64,000 nucleotides of DNA, from the NCBI GenBank assembly GCA_009746045.1, contig RPFO01000050.1:4395039-4459038 (forward strand), written 5' to 3'. The position numbers and the translations under genes are program-made. Of the stretch, positions 11,275 to 20,721 are shown piece by piece. The stretch's first letter is position 1. Each line of letters opens with the position of its first letter. The stretch comes from Mesostigma viride. Lineage: Eukaryota > Streptophyta > Mesostigmatophyceae > Mesostigmatales > Mesostigmataceae. The notes beneath the pieces are model-generated. The model was not told the DNA's origin, searched no databases, and worked only from the letters and a program-made list of their open reading frames with translations.

Positions 11275-14200
11275 ATTCATCTACGTGCCTCCCCTCCACT
11301 CTCCTCTGCGTGGTGTGCGCCAGCTCCACATTCCACCGCGCGCGGCACAAAGAGTGGCTGGAGGTGGGCGCGCGCGTGATCAAGGGGAAGGGGCTGATGA
11401 AGACGTACCTGCTCCGCGATGGCATCTACACATCCCCCGACGTGCTGGTGCGTGCCGGTAGTTTCTAGTTGATTTTCTCATGCAAGCTCACTCTGTGGCG
11501 GGTGCTGATGGGATTGTTGACAAGTGCCGGCATACCAACACTGCTGTTGATATTCCGTGTTGGACCTCTGCAAAATATTCTAGGGAACATGACATCGCTG
11601 TTATTAGCACTGCTGCCCATGGCTGTGTGCTGTAAACAGGTGTTGATGGTTATCTCGGCGCATGCCTCTGTTGTCGTTACTAGGTCAATGTGGCCTTGTG
11701 GTGGGACCCTTCCTTTGCCTGGCGCAGCCTGCTCATAGCCAGAAGTCAATGGAGGGGTGATGACTGATGACTGCCATGTACAAGTAGCCTTCATTGATCC
11801 ATGTAGAGGCATGCTTTGCTGCGGGTCCCCCATCGTCTCCCTGCCTCCTCGGACTATCCCTTGACTGCTGCCCTCTCTAGTGTGCGCCCATCGGTTGTAC
11901 ACAGTTTACAAGTTTGTCCGTCGTCTTGTCCTGGGTCTTTTCCTGGGTCTTGTCCTCTACGGTAGACCCAACCTCCCCATCGTGCTCCGCCTGTCTTCTC
12001 TCGGCTCCCTCTGCTCCGTCTCGTCCTCCTCTTTGCTCACTCCACCCCTTCCCTCTCCTCCTCTGTAGGCCAAGGAGCTTTTAGCGCTGGAAGCCAGCAG
12101 CACGGCTGCCAACTTTGGCGCTCAGAGCCTGCCCCTATCCATCAACACATCCACGCTGCCATCCGGCACGGGGCCTGGGTCCACGGGCGCACCTGGCCCC
12201 ACGTCGGTGCCCCGCGTCACGGTCAAGCCCGTCATGGTGGACGAGAACGTGGCCGTGACGCCCGCGGATCTTCCGGCATCTGCCCCCGCGCAGCTGGGCA
12301 GCGCCAGCAGCGGCCACGAGGACAACCTGATGATGATGGGCTTCACCGGCCAGAACCCACCGCTCTCGTTCGAGCTGGGGCCGTACGCGTCGCCCGTGCG
12401 CATGGCCGCGGTGAACGAGTGGGAGGAGATGACAGGTGGTGCGACTGGGTGGCCCCTCTCCCGTGGCAGTGAGGACGGGTATGGGTCCCCCGGGGCGGCC
12501 ATGATCCAGGCAAGCCGCAGCGAGCAGGCGGCTGCGGTGGCGGCGGCTCGCAAGCGCTACTCCACGAGCATGATGGAGTTTTCCCGGGGCCTCGGGGGGG
12601 GCGTGAACGTCGGCAGCAGCCAGGGCTTCTTGGGCAGCATGCGCCACATGGCACCACTCTCGGCTCCGGGCGGTCGCGAGTTTGCGCCTGAGGGCGCCTG
12701 GTTCCGTGAGCTGACGGGCGTGCCAGGGGGGCCAGGGTGGGGCGACATGGACCTGCCCGTCGGCACTGGATGGGTATCCGCGGCCTCTCAGGGCGGCGGT
12801 GGCAAGGGGGAACATACCCATGAGGGGAACGCAGCCGCCAACAATGGGGAAGGCAGTGAAGCCGGAAATGAGGGCAGCACAACAGGGGGTGGCAGCGGAG
12901 TCAAGTACGAGAGCAATGCGGGGAGCCCCTGGTCGTACTCGCCGTCGCAGGGGCACAGCATGAGCCCAGGGACCAGCATGTCCCCCGCGGGGGGGGCCAG
13001 CGCGGGCAGCACAGGGGTCGCCGGCGCCAACTGGGGCACCCACTGGGCCGGCCGCGCACCGGGTGGCGGCGCGGGTCCCAGCACGGGCGCATCGCTGCTG
13101 CATACGGCGATCTCCCTCCCCTCGTCGATGGTCGTCAAGACGGGGCCCCGCACGCCCATGCTTACGCCCGGACGCAGGAACGCCAACTCGCTCCTGCGCT
13201 GGTCGCTGGACAACTCGTACGCACTGGAGGCCCGCCTGAGGGATGTGCCGCTCCCGCAGTACCCAGGCACCGTCAAGGAGAGCTCCTCCCCCATGTCGGC
13301 GCGCGAGAGCGAGCGAGAACTCGGCCTGAGCCCCCAGGCGGGCAAGTCGCTGCGCCGGCGGCTCCTGCGCCGCTCTTCGCTCGACTCCCCGTCCATGTAC
13401 TCGGTCGCGCAGCAGGTGCATCCTGACGCGGTGCTGCTGGCCCGCGAGATCTCCAGCACGCGCGGGGGGGGCCTGTTTGCGCGAGGCCTGCCGGGGGGCG
13501 GGGCGGGAATCCCTTCCCCCAGGGCCGGCGGCTCCGCAGGGTTGGTGTCCGGCGACCGCGTCGGTGCGTGGGGCGCGTGCGCGCCGGTGGACTGTTCCCC
13601 CCGCGGCGGGGAGGGGGCCGGGGATGCACCCGCGGGGGGGGGGCACACTTTGATCCCGCGCCACCTGGGCGGGGCCACGTCGTCGCCCGGGTCCCTCTCG
13701 AGCAGCAACAGCGCGGCTACCAGCCCCAGCAAGCTCAAGCTGGGCACGCCGCCCCCCGCGCCGCCGCACCACCTGCTGCGGCCGGGCATGCTGCCGCGGT
13801 CCAGCCGCCGGTGGACGTCCGACATGACGGCCTTTGACACAGGCCTGGCCACCCAGATGGCAGCGGGGGGTGGCAGCGGTGGCCGGCCGGCCTCGCTGGA
13901 CGGGCTCTTGACGCCCCCCCGCGGCGCCTCGTGGCAGCGCCCGTCGCTCCTCAAGCGAAGCCTGTCGATGCCCATCCCGGTCGCGCCCACGCGGCTCGGG
14001 GTCGGGGGAGGGGCCAGCGGGGGGGCCACCCCTGCGGACGGCCGCGCCCCCCGCCGCTCGGACGACAGCCAAGCGAGCGATGTGAGCGGTAGCGGGTCGC
14101 CCACCCCCGATCTGACCCTCATGCGGTCCACATCTTGCCGGGGGATCATGCAGCGGGCGCCGGGCGTGATGAGGATGGAGCCGCCGGGGGGGCTGCCCTC

Positions 14201-17200
14201 GCTGCCCTCCCCAGCGATGACCCCCGTAGCCGGATCGCCCGCGCGCTCGCCCGCGCTCTCCCCCGCGGCGGGGCGTGACTCGCCAGGGTCCCCGACCCCG
14301 CGCGCCGTGGCCGGGTCGCCGTCGCAGGAAGGGGTCGCGCTGCCCCCTGCCGTGGGCAAGAATGGGAGCAACGATACCAATCGTGCGAATAACGCAAACA
14401 GCATGGGCAGCAACGCGGGCACATCATCCGTGTCCTCCTCGCCACGCAGGGGGGCCCGTCCCTCCAACGCCAGCATGGCCGGTGGGGAGGAGGCGACCGC
14501 GTCGCAAGGGGACGCGCCGCCGCTGCCCGCGTCCGCCCCACCCTCACAGTCTTCGCCCCAGGGTCCCTCCATGCGGCCCCCCTCGTGGGGGCAGGAGGGG
14601 GAGGCCTCAGATGGGCCCGCCGGTGGTGGTGCGGGCAGTTACGCAAGCCACGTGTCGTCAGACAGCATGGGCGAGTGGGCGGCCGCGGGCATGCTGCTGG
14701 CCGGGTCGAGCGTCTCTTCCATTTTAAGTGGCGAGAGCTACAACCGCACCTCGATCGAGAGCGTCGCTGAGAGGGGGGGAGGACCCCACCAGGTGGGGGG
14801 CCGCACATGGGCCGGCGGCGAGCTGAGTGGGGGGCAATATGGCCCCTCAGCACGCGGGAGCATCCGGGGCTCCGGCGTGGTCACGCTTGGGCCCGGCAGC
14901 GTGACAGGTGGTAGCAACGTGATGCGCATCGACGAGATGGTGCCCCTCGACGACCGCGTGTGTGACCGGTACGGCGCATGGTCGCCGCAGCAGGCGTCGC
15001 CGGCAGTAGCAGTCCCACGAGGGTGAGTCCACGTGGCAGCAGGTGTCGGTCGGCATGCCAAACGGGTGGCTACTTGGCATATCAAACGGGTCGCTACTTG
15101 GCATATCAAATGGGTGGCTACTTGGCATATCAAACGGGTCGCTACTTGGCATATGAAACGGGTGGCTACTTGGCGTGTCAAACGGGTGGCTACTTGGCAT
15201 ATCAAACGGGTGGCTACTTGGCATATCAAACGGGTGGCTACTTGGCATGACAAACGGGTGGCTACTTGGCATATCAAACGGGTGGCTACTTGGCATATCA
15301 AACGGGTGGCTACTTGGCATGCCAAACGGGTGGCTACTTGGCATGACGAACGGGTGGCTGCTTGGCATATGAAACGGGTGGCTACTTGGCATATGAAACG
15401 GGTGGCTACTTGGCATGCCAAACGGGTGGCTGCTTGGCATATCAAACGGGTGGCTACTTGGCATATGAAACGGGTGGCTACTTGGCATATGAAACGGGTG
15501 GCTACTTGGCATATGAAACGGGTGGCTACTTGGCATATGAAACAGGTGGCTACTTGGCATATGAAACGGGTGGCTACTTGGCATGCCAAACGGGTCGCTA
15601 CTTGGCATATGAAACGGGTGGCTACTTGGCATATCAAACGGGTGGCTACTTGGCATATCAAACGGGTGGCTACTTGGCATGACAAACGGGTGGCTGCTTG
15701 GCATATCAAACGGGTGGCTACTTGGCATATGAAACGGGTGGCTACTTGGCATGCCAAACGGGTGGCTACTTGGCATATGAAACGGGTGGCTACTTGGCAT
15801 ATGAAACGGGTGGCTACTTGGCATGTCAAACGGGTGGCTACTTGGCATATCAAACGGGTGGCTACTTGGCATATGAAACGGGTGGCTACTTGGCATGTCA
15901 AACGGGTGGCTACTTGGCGTATGAAACGGGTGGCTACTTGGCATATGAAACGGGTGGCTGCTTGGCATATCAAACGGGTGGCTACTTGGCATATCAAACG
16001 GGTGGCTGCTTGGCGTATCAAACGGGTGGCTACTTGGCATATGAAACGGGTGGCTACTTGGCATATGAAACGGGTGGCTACTTGGCATATCAAACGGGTG
16101 GCTACTTGGCATATGAAACGGGTGGCTACTTGGCATATGAAACGGGTGGCTACTTGGCATGCCAAACGGGTGGCTGCTTGGCATGCCAAACGGGTGGCTA
16201 CTTGGCATATGAAACGGGTGGCTACTTGGCATATGAAACGGGTGGCTACTTGGCATGTAAAACGGGTGGCTACTTGGCGTATGAAACAGGTGGCTGCTTG
16301 GCATATCAAACGGGTGGCTGCTTGGCATATCAAACGGGTGGCTACTTGGCATATCAAACGGGTGGCTACTTGGCATATCAAACGGGTGGCTAGTTGGGAT
16401 GCCAGATGGGGCAGCGCTGCAGCTAGGGTGTCTTGGTTGTTTGCCTGCGAAAACAGGGCATGGGAGATGGGGGCTTTGGAGGGTGGGATGTGGTGGCTGC
16501 TATGTTAGCAATTGGTAGACTCTTTCTGCTTTGCATGTCATGTCGAGGCAGCCCTTCCTATTCATTTGGCAGCCCTATTTATTCCTTTGGCCATCTCGGG
16601 TTATGTTGTGTCTGTGCGACTAGGGGGCACTTTGGTATTCCCCGAAGAGCCGTCCCTACAGTAACCTAGGGCATATTTGTCCTCAATGCTGGCCGCAGGC
16701 CTTGTAGGCTACAAACGTTCCCACAGTTATCCGCAAACCATTGGCTTGATGTTTCGTGCTCCCACGATCCTTGTGTGCTGTCCCCTGCCCCTGCGCCTCC
16801 CCCCCCCTTTTCACCCCACCATCAGGCGTGATGATGACCTCATCTCCTACCGCCGCTCGGAGGGTGCCGACATGCCCATGTACGCGGGCGCTGCCGGCGC
16901 TGACATGCCCCTCGCAGGCAGCTACGGCGACACGGAATGGGAGGACATGGGGGGGCCAGGTGGCGCCGCAGCGGCGGCGGCGCAGCAACAGCGCGTGGAG
17001 CGCCCCCGCCGTGCCCCCCGAGGCCACCTGTGGGATACTGAGGAGGGAAGCGAGTGGCTCCCGCCCTCCTCGCAGGACCGGTTGAACTTCTACCGAACGT
17101 CACCGGCAGCCTCAGCCCACGTGCCGGGCAGCGCCCCGCTGGCCTACTACCGGTCACCGCACACGGACTACTACCTGCCGGCGGCCGGGCTGGCCTCCGC

Positions 17201-19668
17201 GGCGTTTTCGCACAGCTACTCGGCGGTGAACGACCCCCGCGGGTGGTCCTCCCTCCCGACCACGCCGTACGGTGGCGGCAGCGCTGGCGGCATGCGCACA
17301 TACAGCCCTGGCGTCGGCTACTTCCCCGGCCCCACCAGCGGACCCTTGAGTGCGGGCCCGTTGAGCAGCGCGGTGGCAGGCACGGGGCACGGGCGTGCCT
17401 TCGCGCATGTCTCGGCCGGCACGAACGGTTTGATGCGGGGGGAAGGGGGCCAGGGATACCGTGGCGACGGGGGGGGCGCCAGCGGCTACTACATGGTGGG
17501 GATGGGCCCGCTGGGCCATGCGGGGGATGACCCGATGTTTGGCCACGATCGCACGTCCGTGGGGTGGGACAACACCTGGCAGGGACGTGCGGGGGAGGCC
17601 GAGGACCAAGGCGAGTCCGGGCCCTCGTACCACGACTACTTCCAGACGCCACCTAGGAAAGCCAGCTATGGTGGCTATGGCGGCTATGGTGGCGGGGCCA
17701 TGCTTGGTGGCGAGGAGGTGCCAGTGGGCGCTGAGTATGCAGGCCTGGGGGGGCACGCAGCCCCAGGGATGCCCGGCACAGGGACCCTGGCGGCGTCTGC
17801 GTCGCCGTCATCGTCCCTGGCGCAGATGCGGGGCAAGGAGACGTCGTACGGCGGCGGGGAGTCCCTGCTGCGTCCCTGGCAGGTGGAGCTGCGGTCGTTC
17901 CTGCAGGTGGCAGGTCTCGAGCAGCACGCGGCTGCGCTGGAGGAGGTGCGTGGCTAGCGATGATGGTTGTGGTCTTGCGCCTTGCGCCTTGGGCCTTGGG
18001 CCTTGGGCCTTGGGCCTTGGGCCTTGGGCCTTGGGCCTTGGGCCTTGGGCCTTGGGCCTTGGGCCTTGGGCCTTGGGCCTTGGGCCTTGGGCCTTGGGCC
18101 TTGGGCCTTGGGCCTTGGGCCTTGGGCCTTGGGCCTTGGGCCTTGGGCCTTGGGCCTTGGGCCTTGGGCCTTGGGCCTTGGGCCTTGGGCCTTGGGCCTT
18201 GGGCCTTGGGCCTTGGGCCTTGGGCCTTGGGCCTTGGGCCTTGGGCCTTGGGCCTTGGGCCTTTCGGGGCAATATGCTGTAGGTCTGTCTTTGGAAACCA
18301 TGGCTGGCATCCTCATCTGGCACTCTAGGCTTCATTGAGCTCTCCCATGCCTACATTGAGGGGCATGCCACCCTTGAGTAAGGGACCACTGAGGTTTCAC
18401 TGAACGTGCATGTATCATATTATGCAAGCAATACGTGTATCATGTAAACAATATAGTTTCCATAGTTAAGGTGGGTGGTGCTGGGTCATGGAGAGCTCGC
18501 CCCCTTTCGGCAGGGTAGAGGAGCTGCCATCTGGGTTGAGGCGCCCCCATGAAGGTAGGCTCAGGCAATGTCTTCCATGGCCTGCGTGGTCCACTCATCC
18601 CGTGGTCTAAGCCCTTTGGCCGCTCGCCTCCTGCTCCGTGGAGTTGTGTCCCGCAGAACATGTGGCAGGTGGAGTATCCGGGGGGGACCAGGGTGCTCAG
18701 GGTGGTCAGGTTCAGGTTTGCCATGGCAACGCCTGTTGCTGTTATAAGTTGCTCATGGTCTAGGCTATAGTGGCAAGCCTTGTATTGTGTACTTGTCGGC
18801 GGTGCCATACTCGCTGACCGCTGCTTCCTTCCGCTGATCCTTGGTGTCTCCCCCCCCCCATTGGGCCCCCTGTGCCACCCTGCAATCGTGCACACACGCC
18901 CTATCCCCTCTTCCCCCTCCGATTCCCCTCTCCCCGCTGTCCTCTCCACCTCCCATCACCTGCTGGCCCCATCCCCCCGACCCTTCCCCCCCGCCACTTC
19001 CCCCCCGCCCCCTCTCCCCCACCCCTTTCCCCCCCGCCCCCTCCCCCCCGCCACTTCCCCCCCCCCCCGGGTTGCGCTTGTTTTGTAAAATGTGTATACT
19101 TTTATCCCCCTTTCCCTCCCCCCACCAGCAAGAGATCTCGGTCTCTGTCCTCGCCGACAACTCGCTCTCCCAAGCGGACCTGCAGCAGCTGGGCATCACC
19201 TCGGCCGTGGAGCAGCGGCACATCGTGGTTGCCGCGCGCGGGTGGCAGATGTCCCACCTTGCACTGCCCACCGCGCCGACGCGGCGTGACATCTGGCACG
19301 CCGCCGCTGTTACCCCAGAGTTCCTCCTCCACCGCTCCCTCGACTCGGCATCCGGGGGGGCCATCTCGGCATACGCGCGCGCCGCCGGCGACGGCCCCGC
19401 GTCGCCGCCTCGGTACCGCCACAGCTCCGGGGGGGAGATGGACACTGGCGGGCGATACGCCAAGTCTGTGGGTGGCGGGCCCTCGGCCATGGGGGGCCAG
19501 AGCTACTTGGATGGCAAGCAGCCGCTGCACCGCAGTGCGACACATTTCCTGGCGGCCGAGGAGGGGCGCCAGTTGCAGCGGGCGAGTGACCCCGGCAGCC
19601 CAGTGAACTCGCTCTCGCTCCGCGCAACCTCCCCCCCGACAGAAGCAGCGGGCGAGCTGGAATCCTGA
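1..19668 (+). CDS. Two-component cyclase opsin-like protein (opsin-HK-REC-guanylate cyclase-SAM), 5' partial
   Basis: Probable membrane-bound sensor protein with a guanylate cyclase output (GTP to cGMP). Proposed exons: 1183-1269, 1624-1659, 1885-1959, 2472-2611, 2925-3000, 3659-3823, 4475-4598, 5614-5794, 6438-7023, 7809-7940, 8503-8685, 8968-9236, 10017-10257, 10712-10854, 11324-11447, 12069-15022, 16826-17945, 19129-19668. All have GT and AG borders, phases match at every junction, and the total is 7,176 nt (2,392 codons with the TGA at 19666). Domain order is opsin helices F-G, linker helix, HisKA, HATPase_c, receiver, signalling helix, class III cyclase, low-complexity region, SAM. Opsin-HK-receiver-cyclase is the order of green-algal enzymerhodopsins (2c-Cyclop/HKR family). 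The gene starts left of the window, since helices A to D are missing. The retinal lysine (E) and phospho-histidine (Q) are both substituted. The mini-exon 1624-1659 is the weakest call; exons from 2472 onward are well supported. Confidence 0.82.
925..1068. repeat. Foldback element with 43-bp perfect arms
   Basis: Bases 925-967 and 1026-1068 are exact reverse complements (outer ends GTTAATATTGTGCGGAAACC), separated by 58 bp. A third partial direct copy, TAATATTGTGCGGAACCTT, at about 1012-1030 overlaps the right arm. It lies in the presumed intron before the helix-F exon. The form suggests a small foldback/MITE-like insertion or a duplication-inversion product. No flanking direct repeat is evident. 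Confidence 0.8.
1183..1959 (+). other. Microbial-type opsin helices F and G (exons 1183-1269, 1624-1659, 1885-1959)
   Basis: Exon 1183-1269 follows a CCACCAG acceptor and ends at GTGAGT. It encodes [17 protein letters not shown], which aligns without gaps to bacteriorhodopsin helix F: Arg, Thr, the Trp of W182, the Pro of P186 and the Trp of W189 are kept, and Met replaces Y185. Exon 1885-1959 (TTGCAG acceptor, GTAGGT donor) encodes [14 protein letters not shown], matching helix G DVSAKVGF: the Asp of D212 is kept, but the Schiff-base lysine position is GAA (Glu, 1924-1926). The 12-codon mini-exon 1624-1659 ([12 protein letters not shown]) gives 21 residues between the helix-F Trp and the helix-G Asp, against 22 in bacteriorhodopsin, and resembles the channelrhodopsin EGFGVLS loop. 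Its acceptor is weak. The domain call rests on helix motifs plus the downstream architecture. Confidence 0.65.
3001..3322 (+). repeat. 36-bp donor-site repeat (x4) running into a (GGGT)n tract
   Basis: Exon 2925-3000 ends ATGCTG before GTGGGT. The next four 36-bp units (3001, 3037, 3073, 3109) each end in a TGCTG exon-like end followed by a new GTGGGT or GTGGTG donor (3037, 3073, 3109, 3145). From about 3148 the sequence becomes pure GGGT to about 3322. Use of the donor at 3037 would add 12 in-frame codons; the next unit contains an in-frame TAG. Confidence 0.9.
3802..3876 (+). repeat. 44-bp duplicated exon end plus donor
   Basis: CCCGTCATCATGGAG followed by GTGAGG at the end of exon 3659-3823 is repeated 44 bp later as CCCGTCATCGTGCAG followed by GTGACG (donor-like GT at 3868). 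A G-run lies between them. Confidence 0.75.
4570..4720 (+). repeat. 29-bp donor-site repeat (x5)
   Basis: The end of exon 4475-4598 (CAGATCCTCGTCAACATCAT, then CG) plus its GTGAGT donor recurs with an exact 29-bp period. GT dinucleotides fall at 4599, 4628, 4657, 4686 and 4715, each after an ATCG- or TTG-type exon end and within GTGAG. The units differ by a few substitutions. Confidence 0.92.
4956..5205. repeat. (ACAGT)n then (ACT)n microsatellites
   Basis: A pentanucleotide ACAGT array of about 35 units (to about 5131) is followed by an ACT-type trinucleotide array to about 5205. Both lie in the intron between exons 4475-4598 and 5614-5794. Open frames through them are artefacts of periodicity. 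Confidence 0.95.
6244..6390. repeat. 72-bp tandem duplication in intron
   Basis: CAAGGCATAAACTTAT starts at 6244 and again at 6316, and CAAGG recurs at 6388. Each unit contains CAGCGTAGGCGCAGC and ends with an ACAC-rich stretch. It sits directly before the acceptor of exon 6438-7023. Confidence 0.9.
7809..9075 (+). other. Receiver (REC) domain
   Basis: Encoded by exons 7809-7940, 8503-8685 and the start of 8968-9236. [18 protein letters not shown] carries the acidic pair. [16 protein letters not shown] carries the phospho-acceptor Asp. VIMISAKS gives the conserved Ser, and NDYVTKPF the conserved Lys. All catalytic receiver positions are kept, unlike the kinase H-box. A helix ([20 protein letters not shown]) and the [14 protein letters not shown] motif then connect to the cyclase, as in other receiver-cyclase fusions. 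Confidence 0.95.
7911..8040 (+). repeat. Duplicated exon end plus donor (89 bp apart)
   Basis: AACATGCTCGGCCAGCAGCA followed by GTACAAG and GTGGGT closes exon 7809-7940. The same string, with donor GTGGAT, recurs at 8003-8029 (GT at 8030). A shorter middle copy, CAGCAGCAGTACCAG, lies at about 7979-7993. Confidence 0.9.
9210..10060 (+). repeat. Exon edges duplicated on both sides of one intron
   Basis: The end of exon 8968-9236 with its donor (TTCTCCGACATCGTGCGCTT, then CACCACGTGAGTCCGCGG) is repeated 116 bp downstream (donor GT at 9353). On the acceptor side, the start of exon 10017-10257 with its AG (CCTGGCGGCCACGCTGCCCA) has a diverged upstream copy at 9893 (CCTGGCCGCCACGCTGCCCG). The upstream copy degenerates after about 32 bp, which supports the downstream one as the used exon. 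Confidence 0.9.
9447..9619. repeat. 58-bp tandem repeat (x3)
   Basis: TTATTAGGGGATGCCTCGCG units have TAGGGG at 9451, 9509 and 9567 and contain the palindrome-like AAGCCGTACGG. They lie in the same intron as the duplicated exon edges, with no coding signal. Confidence 0.92.
11225..11272. repeat. (AC)n microsatellite
   Basis: Perfect AC dinucleotide run in the polypyrimidine-rich intron before exon 11324-11447. Confidence 0.97.
12069..17945 (+). other. Very long low-complexity region after the cyclase (exons 12069-15022 and 16826-17945)
   Basis: About 1,350 residues rich in Gly, Ser, Pro and Ala with scattered SP, SPR and RSS patches; the first exon alone is 2,954 nt. No domain is recognisable. 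The frame is confirmed by phase on both sides: the exon ends with two bases at GTGAGT (15023) and resumes at 16826 with [13 protein letters not shown]. Strong GC bias makes other frames, especially on the minus strand, open for hundreds of codons; those are shadows. The region is probably disordered and may carry phosphorylation or scaffold sites, but that is inference. Confidence 0.8.
15055..16394. repeat. 24-bp minisatellite filling an intron
   Basis: About 56 copies of a 24-bp unit (AAACGGGTGGCTACTTGGCA then TATC) with variants TATG, TGCC, TGTC and TGAC at the last four bases, inside intron 15023-16825. The period is a multiple of three and lacks stops in most frames, so it is open on both strands (for example [16 protein letters not shown] or PSSHPFHM repeats). 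It is best read as intronic, because the flanking exons splice in phase across it. Confidence 0.93.
17976..18262. repeat. (GGGCCTT)n heptamer array
   Basis: About 40 near-perfect GGGCCTT units inside intron 17946-19128, which splits the SAM domain. All frames read PWALGLG-type repeats, so no coding role is needed. Confidence 0.95.
18460..19128 (+). other. Remainder of the SAM-splitting intron
   Basis: Unique sequence followed by a long C-rich tract (about 18840-19075) made of CCCCCCGCCCC and CCCTTCCCC runs, ending in CCCCACCAG, the acceptor for exon 19129. No gene signal is seen. Confidence 0.6.
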
Positions 19669-20721
19669 GCGTGAGCGAGTCGTCTGGGGTTTTCGATGGG
19701 CATGCCGACCGGTTTGTTAATTCCAGGTGGCATGTGGACTAAGTTATTGCGGTTGTAGTAGTTAGTGGGGCGGAAAGGAAGGAGAGGAGGCGGGAGTTGC
19801 CCGAGACCACAAGCAGTCTTCTGCAGAAACAGAAAGCAAGAGCAATGCCTCATTCAGAGGCAAAGCGTGGCAGGAGTATGGCTTGTGGCGGGTGAGCTGT
19901 CGCATGTTTATGTGTTAACGGCGCCGAAGGGGCTCACTGTCCTTATTGGAGGTGCGTCTGGTGGAGGGAAAGGGAAGGACACCCTGGACAGACTTAATGT
20001 AGCTTGTTCTATGTTGTAGTGTCCTACAGTGGACGCAACCGTTCCGGCGATTCCAGTGTTTATTCCAAACGATGGCCTCATGCATGACCTACAGGACAGC
20101 TTGAAAAACTGAGCCATGTGGGTGGGCGTGCATGGGCTGCATTATTGTAAGAGATCACACGCTTCTGGCCACCGGCTGGGCTTCATTTGAAGAGCGGCCG
20201 CTGTCTTTGACGAGGGACCGCTGTACCGCGACAGCTGTTTTGACGAGCGTGCCGCGAGGGTTGTAGAGTTGATACAGTTGACAAAAGACACTACGTTACA
20301 GTGCACCGGTGATTCTTGTAGTGCGCACTGTAACGCAAGGCGATGTGTGCCTCTGGAGAAGCAGAGGACACGTTTGTTTACTGCCAGGTGCCTGGTTCTA
20401 TGCCTCGTCTTCTTGTTTTATGGCTCCAGTGACGAGTATGTGTCATGAGCGCTACTGTGCAGAGCTCGCCCTTGACTGTTTCCTATTGCCTTGTTGTGTT
20501 ACAAAAGGGATGTGCAGCTCGCGAACAGCATCTCAAAGATGTTGAAATTTATGATGTACATAATTTCATCCACTCTCGAGCCACGAGCCACGAGGTAGCC
20601 ATGGCTGTCGGAGCTCATAACTTTCACGTTTGAGCACCGAATTTAGTCGTGAATATCACTATCGCTTCGTCTTTCTAAGACGCACATGCTGATATAATTT
20701 TCCGAATCTACGACGCAATAT
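19669..20721. other. Intergenic DNA between the cyclase gene and the first retroelement
   Basis: This holds the probable 3' UTR of the cyclase gene and then DNA without recognisable genes. At 20561-20570 the string ATAATTTCA recurs at the end of the downstream retroelement (about 22522-22530) and could be a short target-site duplication, but it is AT-rich and short. Confidence 0.5.
20146..20150 (+). terminator. Candidate TGTAA polyadenylation signal of the cyclase gene
   Basis: TGTAA lies 478 bp after the TGA of the cyclase-opsin gene. In volvocine green algae this pentamer serves as the poly(A) signal. A five-base word is common by chance and the species is unknown, so the call is tentative. 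Confidence 0.25.

Larger units (their letters stand above)
9120..11447 (+). other. Class III guanylate cyclase catalytic domain
   Basis: Encoded by exons 8968-9236 (end), 10017-10257, 10712-10854 and 11324-11447. First metal Asp in [12 protein letters not shown]; second in [14 protein letters not shown]. The Glu of KVET and the Cys of [18 protein letters not shown] are the pair that specifies guanine in guanylate cyclases. The Asn and Arg of NTAARM are the transition-state residues. The domain ends [18 protein letters not shown], the usual C-terminal signature. All residues expected for activity are present, so cGMP is the predicted product. Confidence 0.95.
17868..19260 (+). other. C-terminal SAM domain, split by an intron
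   Basis: The end of exon 16826-17945 encodes [20 protein letters not shown], and the next exon (19129) continues [20 protein letters not shown] then [16 protein letters not shown]. This has the SAM pattern: Trp start, FL..(G)LEQ, an EI..LL-like core, DL..LGI, and a final basic helix. SAM domains usually oligomerise or dock partners, so this may cluster the cyclase. About 150 further low-complexity residues follow to the TGA at 19666. The intron that splits the domain carries the GGGCCTT array. Confidence 0.72.

Noticed and set aside
12135-14072. Long minus-strand open frames (up to 645 codons) opposite the cyclase tail exon
   Set aside because: They are shadows of the GC-rich plus-strand exon, with no domains and no splice context. 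The plus frame is fixed by phase to exons on both sides.
15033-16508. A 491-codon plus-strand open frame of HIKRVATW repeats as a gene
   Set aside because: It is a 24-bp minisatellite open in most frames on both strands and lies between exons that splice in phase.
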